Below are positions 8,896-17,700 of a DNA stretch of 64,000 nt, piece by piece. The stretch covers positions 5,889 through 69,888 of the forward strand of contig SZPI01000001.1 in the NCBI GenBank assembly GCA_030263635.1. Reading direction: 5' to 3'. Made by a program: the position numbers and the translations under genes. Positions within the stretch are counted from its first letter, which is position 1. Each line of letters opens with the position of its first letter. Source of the stretch: Flexicrinis sp001567485. GTDB taxonomy: Bacteria > Chloroflexota > Anaerolineae > Aggregatilineales > Phototrophicaceae. The notes under the pieces were generated by a model. That model made no database searches and was not told where the DNA came from. It saw only the letters and a program-made list of their open reading frames with translations.

Positions 8896-8923
8896 CCCCG
8901 CCTGCGACCCGTCCCGCCTGAGC

Positions 8924-9211
8924 CTACGCCGGCGTTGTGGATTGCCCGACCAACGCCTTCACTTTAGAGTCGATCAGCGACAGGCACTCGCCCGGTTCGG
9001 CGTGCCTGCCGGCGTCGTGCTTGCTGAACACCTTTTCGCCGTTGACGAGGACGTCGAAGATGCCTTTGCTGCCCGGCACAAGGCGGAATGACCGGATGTG
9101 GTACTCCAGCTCGCGTATCCTGATGACTTCTTGCACGAGTTCAAGCGCGCGATCCTGATAACCACACGGGGCGCAGTAGATCAGTTCGATATCGATCGTG
9201 CCGTTTTGCAT
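8924..9211 (-). CDS. SelT/SelW/SelH (Rdx) family thioredoxin-like protein
   Basis: A 95-residue protein of the Rdx family. It carries the redox motif CAPC (Cys13 and Cys16) at the end of the first strand (IELIYCAPCGYQDRA) and the family signature GSKGIFDVLVNGEKVFSKHDAGRHAEPGE. Selenoprotein members have CxxU; this is the all-cysteine form. A role in thiol redox chemistry is inferred from the family; the partner is unknown. ATG 9211 has a clear AGGAGA ribosome site. It converges with the tail-tube-like gene and is divergent from ltaE. Confidence 0.85.
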   Translation of the reverse strand: MQNGTIDIELIYCAPCGYQDRALELVQEVIRIRELEYHIRSFRLVPGSKGIFDVLVNGEKVFSKHDAGRHAEPGECLSLIDSKVKALVGQSTTPA

Positions 9212-9301
9212 TCAAAGTTCTCCTGTGACATGAGATCACGTTCATAACCGTACCCATCCTAACTTGGCGCGACATGAGAATGTCGGATCGCAGTGTGCGG
9301 G

Positions 9302-9329
9302 TTGATGGAACGCCGGTTTCGCTTATCAT
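9302..9329 (+). promoter_or_regulatory. Candidate sigma-70-type promoter for ltaE
   Basis: TTGATG and TATCAT are separated by 16 bases, 50 bases upstream of the ltaE start. The hexamers match consensus at four and five of six positions. Confidence 0.5.
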
Positions 9330-9380
9330 TGGGGCGTTATCACCACAGGCGAAACAGCGCGGGCACGGCGAGGGGAGTGC

Positions 9381-10430
9381 ATGGTGGACACGATTGATTT
9401 TCGCAGTGATACGGTCAGTCATCCGACGCCCAAGATGCGTGAGGCGATGTACAACGCGGCCGTTGGGGACGATGTCTACGACGAAGACCCGACTGTCCAC
9501 GCCTTAGAGGCTGAGTCTGCGGCGCTGTGCGGAAAAGAAGCAGGGCTGTTCGTGTCCAGCGGCACGCAGGGCAACCTCGTGTCGGTGCTCGTTCACTGCG
9601 GGCGCGGCGATGAAGTGATCCTCGGTGATAAGGCGCACACGTTCGTGTACGAAGCCGGGGGCATCGCGGCGTTGGGCGGCGTTATCCCGCATACCGTGCC
9701 GGTGCATCCCGACGGCACGCTGGCGCTGGACGACATCCGGCGCGCCGTGCGCGGCAACAACATCCACTTTCCACGTACCAAACTGATCGCGCTGGAAAAC
9801 ACACAGGGCACGGTCGGCGGAATGCCGGTCAGCGCGGAATACACGCGCGCGGTGGCGGAGATCGCCCGCGAGCACAAGCTCAAGCTGCACATCGACGGCG
9901 CGCGTATCTTCAATGCTGCCGCCGCGCTGGGTGTTTCCGCCAAAGACCTCGTAGCGGATGCCGACTCGATGACGTTTTGTCTGAGCAAGGGGCTGTGCGC
10001 GCCTGTCGGGTCGATCATCGTAGGCGACCGCGCGTTTATCGACGAGGCGCGCCGCGTGCGGAAGATCCTCGGCGGCGGTATGCGGCAGGTGGGCGTGATC
10101 GCCGCGGCCGGGCTGGTCGCCATCCGTGAGATGATCGGCCGCATCCCGGAGGATCATGCCAATGCGCGCACGCTTGCGCAGGGCCTGTCCACGATCCCGC
10201 ATATCCACGTCGACCTCAGCCGCGTCAAGACAAATTTCGTGATGTTCGACCTGCTGGACAGCGCGCCGGTGACACCCGACGAGTTTGTTGCGCGGCTTCA
10301 GCGTGAGCACAACATCTTGATGCGCCCGTACCCCGGCTTCAAGCGCACGTTCAGGGCCGTGACGCACTACTGGATCACGCCTGAGCGCATTGAGCAGACG
10401 CTTGGGGCCGTACAGGAACTACTGGCATGA
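9381..10430 (+). CDS. ltaE: Low-specificity L-threonine aldolase
   Basis: A 349-residue fold-type I PLP enzyme. It opens with the family start (DFRSDTVSHPTPKMREAM, then VGDDVYDEDPTV). It contains SSGTQGNLVSVLVHCGRGDE, the cofactor-ring region LHIDGARIFNAA, and the lysine that holds PLP in FCLSKGLCAPVGS. It cleaves L-threonine or L-allo-threonine to glycine and acetaldehyde. The start at ATG 9381 has a GAGGGGAG ribosome site. The stop overlaps the next start by four bases (ATGA), so the CPBP-like membrane gene is translationally coupled to it. Confidence 0.93.
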   Translation: MVDTIDFRSDTVSHPTPKMREAMYNAAVGDDVYDEDPTVHALEAESAALCGKEAGLFVSSGTQGNLVSVLVHCGRGDEVILGDKAHTFVYEAGGIAALGGVIPHTVPVHPDGTLALDDIRRAVRGNNIHFPRTKLIALENTQGTVGGMPVSAEYTRAVAEIAREHKLKLHIDGARIFNAAAALGVSAKDLVADADSMTFCLSKGLCAPVGSIIVGDRAFIDEARRVRKILGGGMRQVGVIAAAGLVAIREMIGRIPEDHANARTLAQGLSTIPHIHVDLSRVKTNFVMFDLLDSAPVTPDEFVARLQREHNILMRPYPGFKRTFRAVTHYWITPERIEQTLGAVQELLA

Positions 10431-11170
10431 CGCCGTACGACGATCCTTCGCCGGATCCATACCCGGAATCCGCCTATGACGATTCGCACGGCGAACCGTA
10501 TGATGAGCCGTACGATCAGCAAGAGCCGCCGGACGAGCCAGAGCTACCGCTTCGCCAATACCGCAGCACGACCGGCGATCCGACCTTCGGTTTTCTGCTG
10601 GCGTTGGCCGTCAGCATCGGGCTTGCGCCGCTGATCGGCACCGGCGATCCCGCCCTGCGTTATACGCTGAGTTGGGGCGTGCTGGCCGTGTTTGGCGTGA
10701 CTGCGTGGCTGTTGGGGAACCTCAGGCCGATTGGGCGTGAGAACCCGGAGAACGTCGTGTGGGGCGTTGGGTTTGGCCTGCTGATCGGCGTGCCGGTGCT
10801 GTTGTTCGGCAGCGGGCTGCTGGGCGGCGCTGTGCGGCGCATGTTCGGCGACATGACGGCGGGTGAGCTGCTGGCGTTTCTGGTCTTTGTGATGCCGCTG
10901 GCCGAGACACTGTTCTTCCGGGGGATATTGCACGGGTCGCGCGCGTTCTGGATGGTCGCCATCATGAGCGCGTTCTGGTCGTTCATCCTGTATCTTCCGC
11001 TGCTCGACATCGCCGCCTTTCCACTGGTCGCGGTCATCATCACGCTGATGCTCGTGCTGCTCAACATCATGTACGGCTATGTGCGAACCCGCAACGGCAT
11101 GGCAGCGGCGTGGATCACGCAGATCGTCGCTAATATCGTCGTGTTTTTCGTGCCGTACTTCACGTCGTGA
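10427..11170 (+). CDS. CPBP-like membrane protein with lost catalytic residues
   Basis: A 247-residue protein. An acidic, Pro/Tyr-rich cytoplasmic N terminus of about 50 residues is followed by about seven transmembrane segments. The segment MPLAETLFFRGIL resembles motif 1 (EExxxR) of CPBP (CAAX-like) intramembrane proteases, but the second Glu is Thr161. The motif-2 region (SAFWSFILYL) has no His, and the usual HxxxN is QIVAN (Gln232). Known members use these residues to bind zinc, so this copy is probably not a protease. Its start overlaps the ltaE stop. The CPBP assignment rests on motif 1 and topology only. Confidence 0.55.
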   Translation: MTPYDDPSPDPYPESAYDDSHGEPYDEPYDQQEPPDEPELPLRQYRSTTGDPTFGFLLALAVSIGLAPLIGTGDPALRYTLSWGVLAVFGVTAWLLGNLRPIGRENPENVVWGVGFGLLIGVPVLLFGSGLLGGAVRRMFGDMTAGELLAFLVFVMPLAETLFFRGILHGSRAFWMVAIMSAFWSFILYLPLLDIAAFPLVAVIITLMLVLLNIMYGYVRTRNGMAAAWITQIVANIVVFFVPYFTS

Positions 11171-11185
11171 CCGCGACGCTCGATG

Positions 11186-11194
11186 TGCTATACT
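11186..11194 (+). promoter_or_regulatory. Candidate extended -10 promoter for the HerA-like ATPase
   Basis: TGCTATACT lies 52 bases upstream of ATG 11246. It has the TG extension and a five-of-six -10 hexamer; no convincing -35 is present. Confidence 0.4.
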
Positions 11195-11245
11195 GCCTAT
11201 CAGAACATTTGAGTGATGATTGCTGCTTGAGACGGAGTTTGCCCG

Positions 11246-13831
11246 ATGAAATTCATCGAAGCACCGACGACGTTCTACCTCGGCCGACAGTTTGACCCGC
11301 AGTCCAGCCGGTTGACCGACAACGTCGTCTACTACGACAGCCGCGACTTGACGACACACGCGGTCGTGCTGGGGATGACTGGCAGCGGTAAGACGGGCCT
11401 GTGCATCACGATGCTTGAGGAAGCCATCCTCGACGATGTGCCGGCGATCATCATCGACCCGAAAGGCGACATCACCAACCTGCTGCTGTCGTTCCCCGAT
11501 CAATCCCCGGCCGAGTTTGAGCCGTGGGTCAACGTCGACGATGCGCGGCGCGCCAACATGAGCGTGGGGCAGTTCGCCAGCGATGAGGCGAGGCGCTGGA
11601 AGGCGGGGCTTGCCGACTGGGGAATCGTGCCTGACCGCATTCGTTGGCTGAAGATGGCGACCCGCTACAGCATCTATACGCCGGGTTCCGACACGGGCCT
11701 GCCGGTGAGCATCGTGGCGTCGCTCGCTGCTCCGCAAGGGGGCTGGGCTGGTAACGAAGAATTCCTGCGCGAGAAGATCAATGCCGTGACCACGGCGCTC
11801 CTCGCGCTGATCGGCATTACCGCCGAGCCGGTCAAGGATGTCGAACACGTCTTGATCGCGAATATCTTTGAGCATAACTGGCAGGCTGGCCGCGACGTGA
11901 CGCTGCTCGATCTGATCGCGCAGGTCAAGACACCGCCGTTCACCATGCTCGGCGCGCTGACCGTGGATCAGGCGATCAGCGAGCGGCAGCGCTCGAAGTT
12001 GGCGATGGCCCTGAACAATATCATCGCCGCGCCGTCGTTCAAGTCATGGACGAACGGCGAACCGCTCGACATCCAACGCCTGCTGTATCAGCCGAACGGC
12101 CGGCCGCGCGTGAGCATCTTCTATCTTGCGCATCTGCCCGATGCCGAGCGTATGTTCATCATGACGCTGCTGCTGGAGAGTATGATCGGCTGGATGCGCC
12201 AGCAGAGCGGCACAACATCGCTGCGCGCCCTGTTGTACATTGACGAGCTGTACGGCTATTTCCCGCCGTATCCGCGTAATCCGCCGACCAAGTCGCCGCT
12301 GATGACTCTGCTGAAGCAGGCGCGCGCGTATGGCCTCGGCCTCATCCTCTCGACGCAGAATCCGGGCGATCTTGACTACAAGGGGTTAACCAACGCCGGA
12401 ACGTGGTTCATCGGAAGGTTGCAGAGCGATCAGGATCGTGAACGCGTCCGCTCTGGCCTTCAAGCGTTGAGCGAGGGCGGGCTAGACATGAGCGAGGTCG
12501 AACAGCTTATCGCGGAAATCCCGCCGCGCGTGTTCGTGATGCGCAACGTCCATGATTCGGACGGCAGCGTCATGGTGCACAGCCGTTGGGCGATGAGCTA
12601 TCTGCGCGGCCCGCTGACACGACAGCAGGTAATGACCCTGATGCAGCCGCAGCGTGAGGCCCTACCTCCTGCTGCGCCGCGGGCGACGCCGCCCCGGCCG
12701 ATGTTCGCCCCCCCGCCCAGCAGCCCGGCGATGCCGCCACCGCCGGGGGCGTTCGCCGCGCAGCCTGCCGCCCTAGCCGCCAGTCCGCCCCCGCCCGCGT
12801 CGTCAAGCGCACAGCCGTCGAATGGGCTGCTGTCCGCTCCGCCGCCGCTTCCCGCCGCGATCGTGCAGTATTTCTTCCCGGCCACTATCGCTGCGCAGCA
12901 GGCGGTCGCCAACTATGACAGCGCCAATGGCATGCGTGCTCGAATGACCAGTCAACCGCTGCTGGTGTATCGTCCGGTGCTGACTGCGCAGGCGTCTGTA
13001 CGTTTTGCCGACAAGCGCGCCAACGTATACACGGCGCGATCGTTCGCCTACTTCGTGCCGGAACTTGAGCGCGCCGGCCTTGTGCAGTGGGAGAACTTCG
13101 CCGCCGAACCGGTCAGCATGGAGATGCTCGCTTCCCAGCCGTGGGAGGGGGTCGCGTATTACCTGCCGATCACGAACGGTATGGCCGACAGCAAGCGCAT
13201 CACCGAGTTAAAGCGCGACTTCATCGATATGCTGTATGGCACGGCGCGCTTGAACGTCCGACTGAATCCGGTGCTGAAGGTATATGCCGATCCGGATGAG
13301 CCGCCCGGCGCGTTTGAAGCGCGCGTCAAGCAGGCGGCCCGCGAGAAGCGCGACGAGGAAATCGACAAGATCAACCAGAAATTCGCGACGGCGATGGATC
13401 GTCTCGAAGAACGCAAGCGGCGCAAGTATGTCGAGCTGCGTTCCGAAGAGCGTGAACTCGCTGCGCGCCGGCGGGAAGAAATGTTCACGGTCGGCGAAAG
13501 CTTGTTGAGCTTGATGCGCGGCCGCACAACCTATACCGTGTCGCGTATGAGCCGCGCGTCGCGCTACCGGACGATGACCGACGAACGACTCAACGAGAGC
13601 AAGTACTCGATTGACGACATCGAACGGCAGATGGGAGAACTCGAAGCGGAGTACGAAACTGCACTACGTGAGGCCGGCGAACGATGGGCGCAGGCGGTCG
13701 AGCAGACGCAGGTTTCACCCATCTCGCCGCTGAAGAAGGACATCTATCTCGAAGTGTTCGGCATCGGGTGGCAGCCAAATTGGATGATGGCTCTCGACGG
13801 TCAGAGGGTGCTTCTACCCGCCTTTGCGTGA
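11246..13831 (+). CDS. HerA/DUF87-like ATPase with proline-rich linker and coiled coil
   Basis: An 861-residue ATP-binding protein. Walker A is GMTGSGKT (residues 43-50), followed by IIIDPKGDITNLL, typical of HerA/VirB4-type hexameric motors. Walker B is LLYIDELYG (about 328-336), with the sensor region GLILSTQNPGDLDYKGL and an arginine-finger-like RLQSDQDRERV. Residues about 465-530 form a Pro/Ala-rich linker. A C-terminal domain (about 535-660) follows, then a long charged coiled coil (about 690-820). These motors move DNA or translocate substrates; the C-terminal half is not a family I recognise. ATG 11246 follows a GGAG site. The PLC-like gene starts 13 bases after the stop. Confidence 0.75.
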   Translation: MKFIEAPTTFYLGRQFDPQSSRLTDNVVYYDSRDLTTHAVVLGMTGSGKTGLCITMLEEAILDDVPAIIIDPKGDITNLLLSFPDQSPAEFEPWVNVDDARRANMSVGQFASDEARRWKAGLADWGIVPDRIRWLKMATRYSIYTPGSDTGLPVSIVASLAAPQGGWAGNEEFLREKINAVTTALLALIGITAEPVKDVEHVLIANIFEHNWQAGRDVTLLDLIAQVKTPPFTMLGALTVDQAISERQRSKLAMALNNIIAAPSFKSWTNGEPLDIQRLLYQPNGRPRVSIFYLAHLPDAERMFIMTLLLESMIGWMRQQSGTTSLRALLYIDELYGYFPPYPRNPPTKSPLMTLLKQARAYGLGLILSTQNPGDLDYKGLTNAGTWFIGRLQSDQDRERVRSGLQALSEGGLDMSEVEQLIAEIPPRVFVMRNVHDSDGSVMVHSRWAMSYLRGPLTRQQVMTLMQPQREALPPAAPRATPPRPMFAPPPSSPAMPPPPGAFAAQPAALAASPPPPASSSAQPSNGLLSAPPPLPAAIVQYFFPATIAAQQAVANYDSANGMRARMTSQPLLVYRPVLTAQASVRFADKRANVYTARSFAYFVPELERAGLVQWENFAAEPVSMEMLASQPWEGVAYYLPITNGMADSKRITELKRDFIDMLYGTARLNVRLNPVLKVYADPDEPPGAFEARVKQAAREKRDEEIDKINQKFATAMDRLEERKRRKYVELRSEERELAARRREEMFTVGESLLSLMRGRTTYTVSRMSRASRYRTMTDERLNESKYSIDDIERQMGELEAEYETALREAGERWAQAVEQTQVSPISPLKKDIYLEVFGIGWQPNWMMALDGQRVLLPAFA

Positions 13832-13843
13832 TACAATCGTCGC

Positions 13844-14605
13844 ATGCCCACGCCGTTCAGCCATCTTGCCGTCGCTCAACGGCTCCTCGAAGAGCCGACA
13901 CTCGCCGCCAATCAACGGTCGCTGCTGCATCGCGAACTGGGCGCGTTCCTGCTGGGCAGCGTCGCCGCAGACGCGCGCATCGAAGCGGGGGCACCGCGTG
14001 CGGCCACCCATTTCTACGAGTACTCACAGTCCATGACGGACGAGATGCCGTGGGAAGCGATGATGCGCCTCAACCCATCCCTGTGGATGCCGTATGACGA
14101 CGCCCACGCTGCATTCGTCGCGGGATATGTCGGCCATCTGGCGATGGACGAAATCTGGTCGCGGCAGATGGTCGGGCCGCACTTTATCAGTCGTGACTGG
14201 GCCACGCAGCAGCATCGGTGGGTGATGCTGCATGTCATCTTGATCGTGATGGACGAGCGCGACCTTCAGACGATCGCCGCGGGGCGGGGCGAGGCGCTGA
14301 TCTCGGCCTGTCCGCGGGCGTGGACACCGTTCTTGCCCGATCCCGACTTGATGCGCTGGCGCGATCTCGTCGCTAAACAGCTCCTTCCGGGGGGGCGCAG
14401 CCTCACCCTGGACATCTTTGGGCCGCGGGCGGGCCGCACACCGGCCGACCTGCGCGCCCTGCTGGATGATCCCGGCCGGATGCATGACGCGCTGTGGCAG
14501 TACATCTCGCGCGACCTGCTCACAGTGACCGAGACCGCGATGTACGCACACGCAGTTTCGCAGGTGGTGGCGTATCTTAGTCAGGCGACGATCCGTGTGC
14601 GGTAG
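13844..14605 (+). CDS. Zinc-dependent phospholipase C-like protein
   Basis: A 253-residue cytoplasmic-looking protein with no signal peptide. It resembles the zinc-dependent phospholipase C/S1-P1 nuclease-like fold common in Chloroflexota and Firmicutes. It starts PTPFSHLAVA, then has FLLGSVAADAR, THFYEYS and AAFVAGYVGHLAMDEIW. The conserved His and Asp residues of the metal site (His7, the D of VAADAR, THF, GHLAMDE) are present. Whether it acts on phospholipids is unknown; many relatives are uncharacterised. It lies 13 bases after the HerA-like ATPase and its 3' end overlaps the convergent O-antigen-ligase-like gene by 29 bases. Confidence 0.75.
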   Translation: MPTPFSHLAVAQRLLEEPTLAANQRSLLHRELGAFLLGSVAADARIEAGAPRAATHFYEYSQSMTDEMPWEAMMRLNPSLWMPYDDAHAAFVAGYVGHLAMDEIWSRQMVGPHFISRDWATQQHRWVMLHVILIVMDERDLQTIAAGRGEALISACPRAWTPFLPDPDLMRWRDLVAKQLLPGGRSLTLDIFGPRAGRTPADLRALLDDPGRMHDALWQYISRDLLTVTETAMYAHAVSQVVAYLSQATIRVR

Positions 14606-15866
14606 CTGCTCGCTCCACAGCAGCGAGCAGCGCCAGCATCCCCCATCCCAGAATCGCGAATCGATCCCAGATCGGGATGGCGTCGGTTAGGCCGAACACC
14701 GCGTGACTCAGCAGCCCGGCACAGAGCGCCGCCGCCATTGCGCCGTGCCGACGTGATCCGGTCGTCATCACGCGCCGCGCTGTCAAGCCTACCGACAGCA
14801 CGATCCAGCCGAACACGATCAGCCCCGGTATTCCGAGATCGGTCGCGAATTGGAGTGCCTCATTGTGCGGGTGCGGTAGCAGCACATGCTCGTAGCCGGG
14901 GGTAGGGTACTCGGCGCGCAGGCTACGATAGAGCGCGATGCCCACGCCCGTCCACGGATGATCGGCCAGCATATGATTGGCGCGCTCCCACATAACCGCG
15001 CGGTGTTCCAAGCTGTGGACGCTGGGCCGTCCCGATACGGCGGCGAGCACATCGGCGCTCTGTGTTGGCGCGAGCAGCACGGCAAGATTGCCGATCAGCA
15101 GCAGCGCACCGCCGGCAGCCATCGCCCACCGTAGTCGACTCAGCGGCACAAGCGCGAACATCACACCGATGCTTGCGCCGGCGATGCCCGACAGGCTTTG
15201 CGAGAGGAACAGCAGGGCTGTGAGGGCAGCGAATAGGATGGTCGTCCCCGCCGCGCGCCAACCGGTCACAACGCGGTAGCGGATCAACGCGAATAGTGCA
15301 GGTGCGATCCACGCTGCCGCGCCCGCCCACTCGTTCGGATTGAACCCGCCCGGCCATGCTGCGAAGTCCTGCCAGCGCGGGAAATGATCGGTGATGCTCG
15401 CAAATACCGCCGCCTTGCCCGTCCATTGGATGGCGGTAAATCCCATGATGAAGACGAGCAGCGCCGTGCCGGCAATCACCCAGTTAACACAGGTTCGTGC
15501 AGCCCGTTCCTGCCACCAATACGGGAAGCGCAGCACCATCCAAAGGCCAATCGCCGGCCGGTACAACAGAATCCAGCCGCGTGTCGTAAAGGGCGCCGTA
15601 TAGATGCTCAGTGCGTATAGAAGTAGTAGGGCAATCGAAGAGAACGCTAATCGGTTTTGGTAATGCAGCGTTTCGGAGCGATCTTTATGCACGAAATCAT
15701 ACGTAGAAAGTATAATCGCGGGGATCAGTAGGAATACCCAGTGATCTCGCTGAGGGCTGGGCAGCCAATGGGTTGCACTCAGCGCAATCCATAAGCTAAA
15801 CTCAATTACGTATATGTAACTATACTGATTAAACAAGGTGTTCATCGTTGAGCGATTTTGTCGCAT
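14577..15866 (-). CDS. O-antigen ligase/polymerase (Wzy_C) family membrane protein
   Basis: A polytopic protein of about 429 residues with ten or more transmembrane segments. It carries the Wzy_C/O-antigen ligase signature in its large extracytoplasmic loop: RAVMWERANHMLADHPWTGVG, then LPHPHNEALQFATDLGIPGLI. Members polymerise or ligate surface polysaccharide on the outer face of the inner membrane. The start is uncertain. The frame is open to 15947; ATG 15866 (weak CAGG site) and ATG 15845 are both plausible, and the membrane part begins after either. Bases 15850-16040 are more AT-rich than the neighbours. Confidence 0.8.
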   Translation of the reverse strand: MRQNRSTMNTLFNQYSYIYVIEFSLWIALSATHWLPSPQRDHWVFLLIPAIILSTYDFVHKDRSETLHYQNRLAFSSIALLLLYALSIYTAPFTTRGWILLYRPAIGLWMVLRFPYWWQERAARTCVNWVIAGTALLVFIMGFTAIQWTGKAAVFASITDHFPRWQDFAAWPGGFNPNEWAGAAAWIAPALFALIRYRVVTGWRAAGTTILFAALTALLFLSQSLSGIAGASIGVMFALVPLSRLRWAMAAGGALLLIGNLAVLLAPTQSADVLAAVSGRPSVHSLEHRAVMWERANHMLADHPWTGVGIALYRSLRAEYPTPGYEHVLLPHPHNEALQFATDLGIPGLIVFGWIVLSVGLTARRVMTTGSRRHGAMAAALCAGLLSHAVFGLTDAIPIWDRFAILGWGMLALLAAVERAATAHGSSPD

Positions 15867-15968
15867 ACGTTTGCCTGAACAGATAGGTCGGGAACATAAC
15901 GCTGAAGTGAAGCGTCTTATACGGAATGAACACTTAAAGTTGCGCATCTAGGCCATCTGATGTTAACG

Positions 15969-15974
15969 TATAAT
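15969..15974 (+). promoter_or_regulatory. Candidate -10 element for the BTAD regulator
   Basis: A perfect TATAAT in an AT-rich stretch, 72 bases upstream of ATG 16046. No good -35 was found at 16-18 bases. Confidence 0.3.
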
Positions 15975-16045
15975 CACAGTAGAAGATCGGCACTTCATAA
16001 ACTAACAAACTGTTTCGTATCGCGATGTTACCGGGGGATAGAACA

Positions 16046-17350
16046 ATGAGAAACCTCACCATGTCCACATTTTCGCTTTCCGCCTTCCTTCAGCGCACGC
16101 AAGGGAAGAAGGTCGTCCTGATCTACCCGTGGTCGAACCTCAAGACTCAGTTCCTCTCCAGTTATCTCGATCAGGCCAAGGACGGCATCCTGTACTACCG
16201 TGTCCCCGGCGAGACCGTGAACCTCGTGGATTGGATCGACGGGATGCTCAACGAGTTTCGCACCGTCCTCGGCGACAAGTTCGGCAAGAAAACCTCTGCT
16301 GCTTTAGCTGAACGGATACCCGCACATATCGGAGAGGCGCTCGCTTCTGACCTCGGCGCAGTCGTCAAGTCCGAGACGATCCTCTACCTCGACGATCTTG
16401 ACCAGATCAACTTTGACGACGAGTTCAATCATTGGGCGCAGGCGTTCGTCAGCGCGCTGCCTGAAAAGCTCCAACTCGTGATCAGCGCCCGGATGTTATC
16501 ACGTCACCCGTGGGATCACATGGTCGCGTCTGGCGATGCGGTCGTGATCGGTGTCGAAACGCGCAAGAGCGCGATGGCGTTCACGGTGGACACCGACGAT
16601 AGACCACAGCTCGAGTGCTATGCGTTCGGGCGTGGCAACATTCTGCTGAATGGCAAGCCTGTCACGACGTGGGAAGGCACGCTGCCGCGCACATTGGCCT
16701 TTTTCCTCATCGATCATCCGCTTGTGACCCGCGATGAGATCTTTCACGCGTTCTGGCCGGATCTGAGCGTCAAAGATGCGACCAACGTATTTCACGTCAC
16801 CAAGCGGAAAGTTAACGAGCGTGTGACCAGCCGGATAGACGACGACAAACAGTATGAACTCACGCAGTACACCAGTGGGTTCTACGTTGCTAGCGAAAAA
16901 CTTGTCCGCCACTATGACGTGCAGGAGTTCCAAGAAGCGGTGCAGCAGGCGCTGGTGGCCTCGGACGACCGCCGCGAACAACTGCTGTATCAGCGCGCGA
17001 TCGATCTCTACCGCGCGCCCTTCCTGCAGACGGTCAATCAGCCGTGGGCGAACGATCGCAGAGACGAACTCCGGCGGTTGTATGCCGTCGCGCTGACCGG
17101 TATGGGCCGGATCTTCTTGCGTAAAGGAGAGATGAACCGCGCGCTCGGATTCCTATCGCGGGCGGCGCGGGAGGCTCCAGAACGCGAGGATGTCCACCGT
17201 GACGTGATTAGGCTCTATCTCGAATTCGGCATGATCCACGAAGCACGCCAGCAGTATGATGTGATGGAACAAGCGCTCTCTTCATCGATGAACCTACAGC
17301 CGACGAAAGACAGCCGCGCACTGCTGGAAAGCATCAAAGCACGCAGCTAG
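16046..17350 (+). CDS. BTAD (SARP-like) transcriptional regulator with degenerate NTPase-like domain
   Basis: A protein of about 434 residues. Residues about 20-190 look like a MalT/STAND-type NTPase module, with KKVVLIYPWSNLKTQFL where Walker A should be and TILYLDDLDQINFDDE as a Walker B-like segment. The GxxGxGK[ST] loop is missing. Residues about 200-275 form an OmpR-like winged helix (GNILLNGKPVTTWEGTLPRTLAFFL ... FWPDLSVKDATNVFHVTKRKVNE). Residues about 280-425 are a BTAD alpha-solenoid with TPR-like helices. ATG 16046 has a GGGGGA site; ATG 16025 has none. It lies upstream of, and on the same strand as, the T-box-controlled trp operon. Its target is unknown. Confidence 0.75.
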   Translation: MRNLTMSTFSLSAFLQRTQGKKVVLIYPWSNLKTQFLSSYLDQAKDGILYYRVPGETVNLVDWIDGMLNEFRTVLGDKFGKKTSAALAERIPAHIGEALASDLGAVVKSETILYLDDLDQINFDDEFNHWAQAFVSALPEKLQLVISARMLSRHPWDHMVASGDAVVIGVETRKSAMAFTVDTDDRPQLECYAFGRGNILLNGKPVTTWEGTLPRTLAFFLIDHPLVTRDEIFHAFWPDLSVKDATNVFHVTKRKVNERVTSRIDDDKQYELTQYTSGFYVASEKLVRHYDVQEFQEAVQQALVASDDRREQLLYQRAIDLYRAPFLQTVNQPWANDRRDELRRLYAVALTGMGRIFLRKGEMNRALGFLSRAAREAPEREDVHRDVIRLYLEFGMIHEARQQYDVMEQALSSSMNLQPTKDSRALLESIKARS

Positions 17351-17375
17351 TTGAATAACCCGCACGCTGGCTGTG

Positions 17376-17404
17376 TTGACAAAGCCCGGCCAGCGCGCTA
17401 TTCT
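17376..17404 (+). promoter_or_regulatory. Strong sigma-70-type promoter of the trp operon
   Basis: A perfect TTGACA and TATTCT are separated by exactly 17 bases. They lie just after the stop of the BTAD regulator and just before the T-box leader. The predicted transcription start is near 17411. Confidence 0.75.
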
Positions 17405-17410
17405 CACTTC

Positions 17411-17700
17411 AACGCAATATCTTCAACGACGTTGAGTCGGACAAGTACGCTTTAGTACGGCAGCACAGAGAGTCAGCGGTGGGTGTGAAGCTGGCCTGTT
17501 CGTCAAGGCGGAATGGCCCGAGGAGTCGTGAGCGCGAACACGCGAGTTAGTAGCGCCCTCCGGCAGCGTCCCGTTATCATGACGCACGATATCGGCCCCT
17601 AGTTGGCCTGTATCGCAGAGCGCCTACGGTCATGTCCGTGGGAAGCAAGGTGGCACCGCGGGAACCCTGTCTCGTCCTTGATGACGAACGGGGTTTTTTG
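17411..17700 (+). promoter_or_regulatory. T-box riboswitch leader, tRNA-Trp specific
   Basis: The stretch between promoter and trpE is a T-box leader. Stem I contains CAGAGAGTCAGCGGTGGGTG, followed by a specifier region in which TGG (17514-17516, in GAATGGCCCGAGGAG) can read the Trp anticodon. A CCGTTATC element follows. The T-box antiterminator core AAGGTGGCACCGCGGG is at 17647-17662, and a competing terminator follows. In the core bulge TGGC the variable base is C, which pairs with a G discriminator base as in bacterial tRNA-Trp. Uncharged tRNA-Trp would stabilise the antiterminator and switch on the operon. Stem boundaries are approximate. Confidence 0.9.
17665..17699 (+). terminator. Conditional terminator of the T-box
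   Basis: A hairpin formed by CCCTGTCTCGTC and GACGAACGGGG is followed by six T residues. It is mutually exclusive with the T-box antiterminator directly upstream. Confidence 0.85.
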
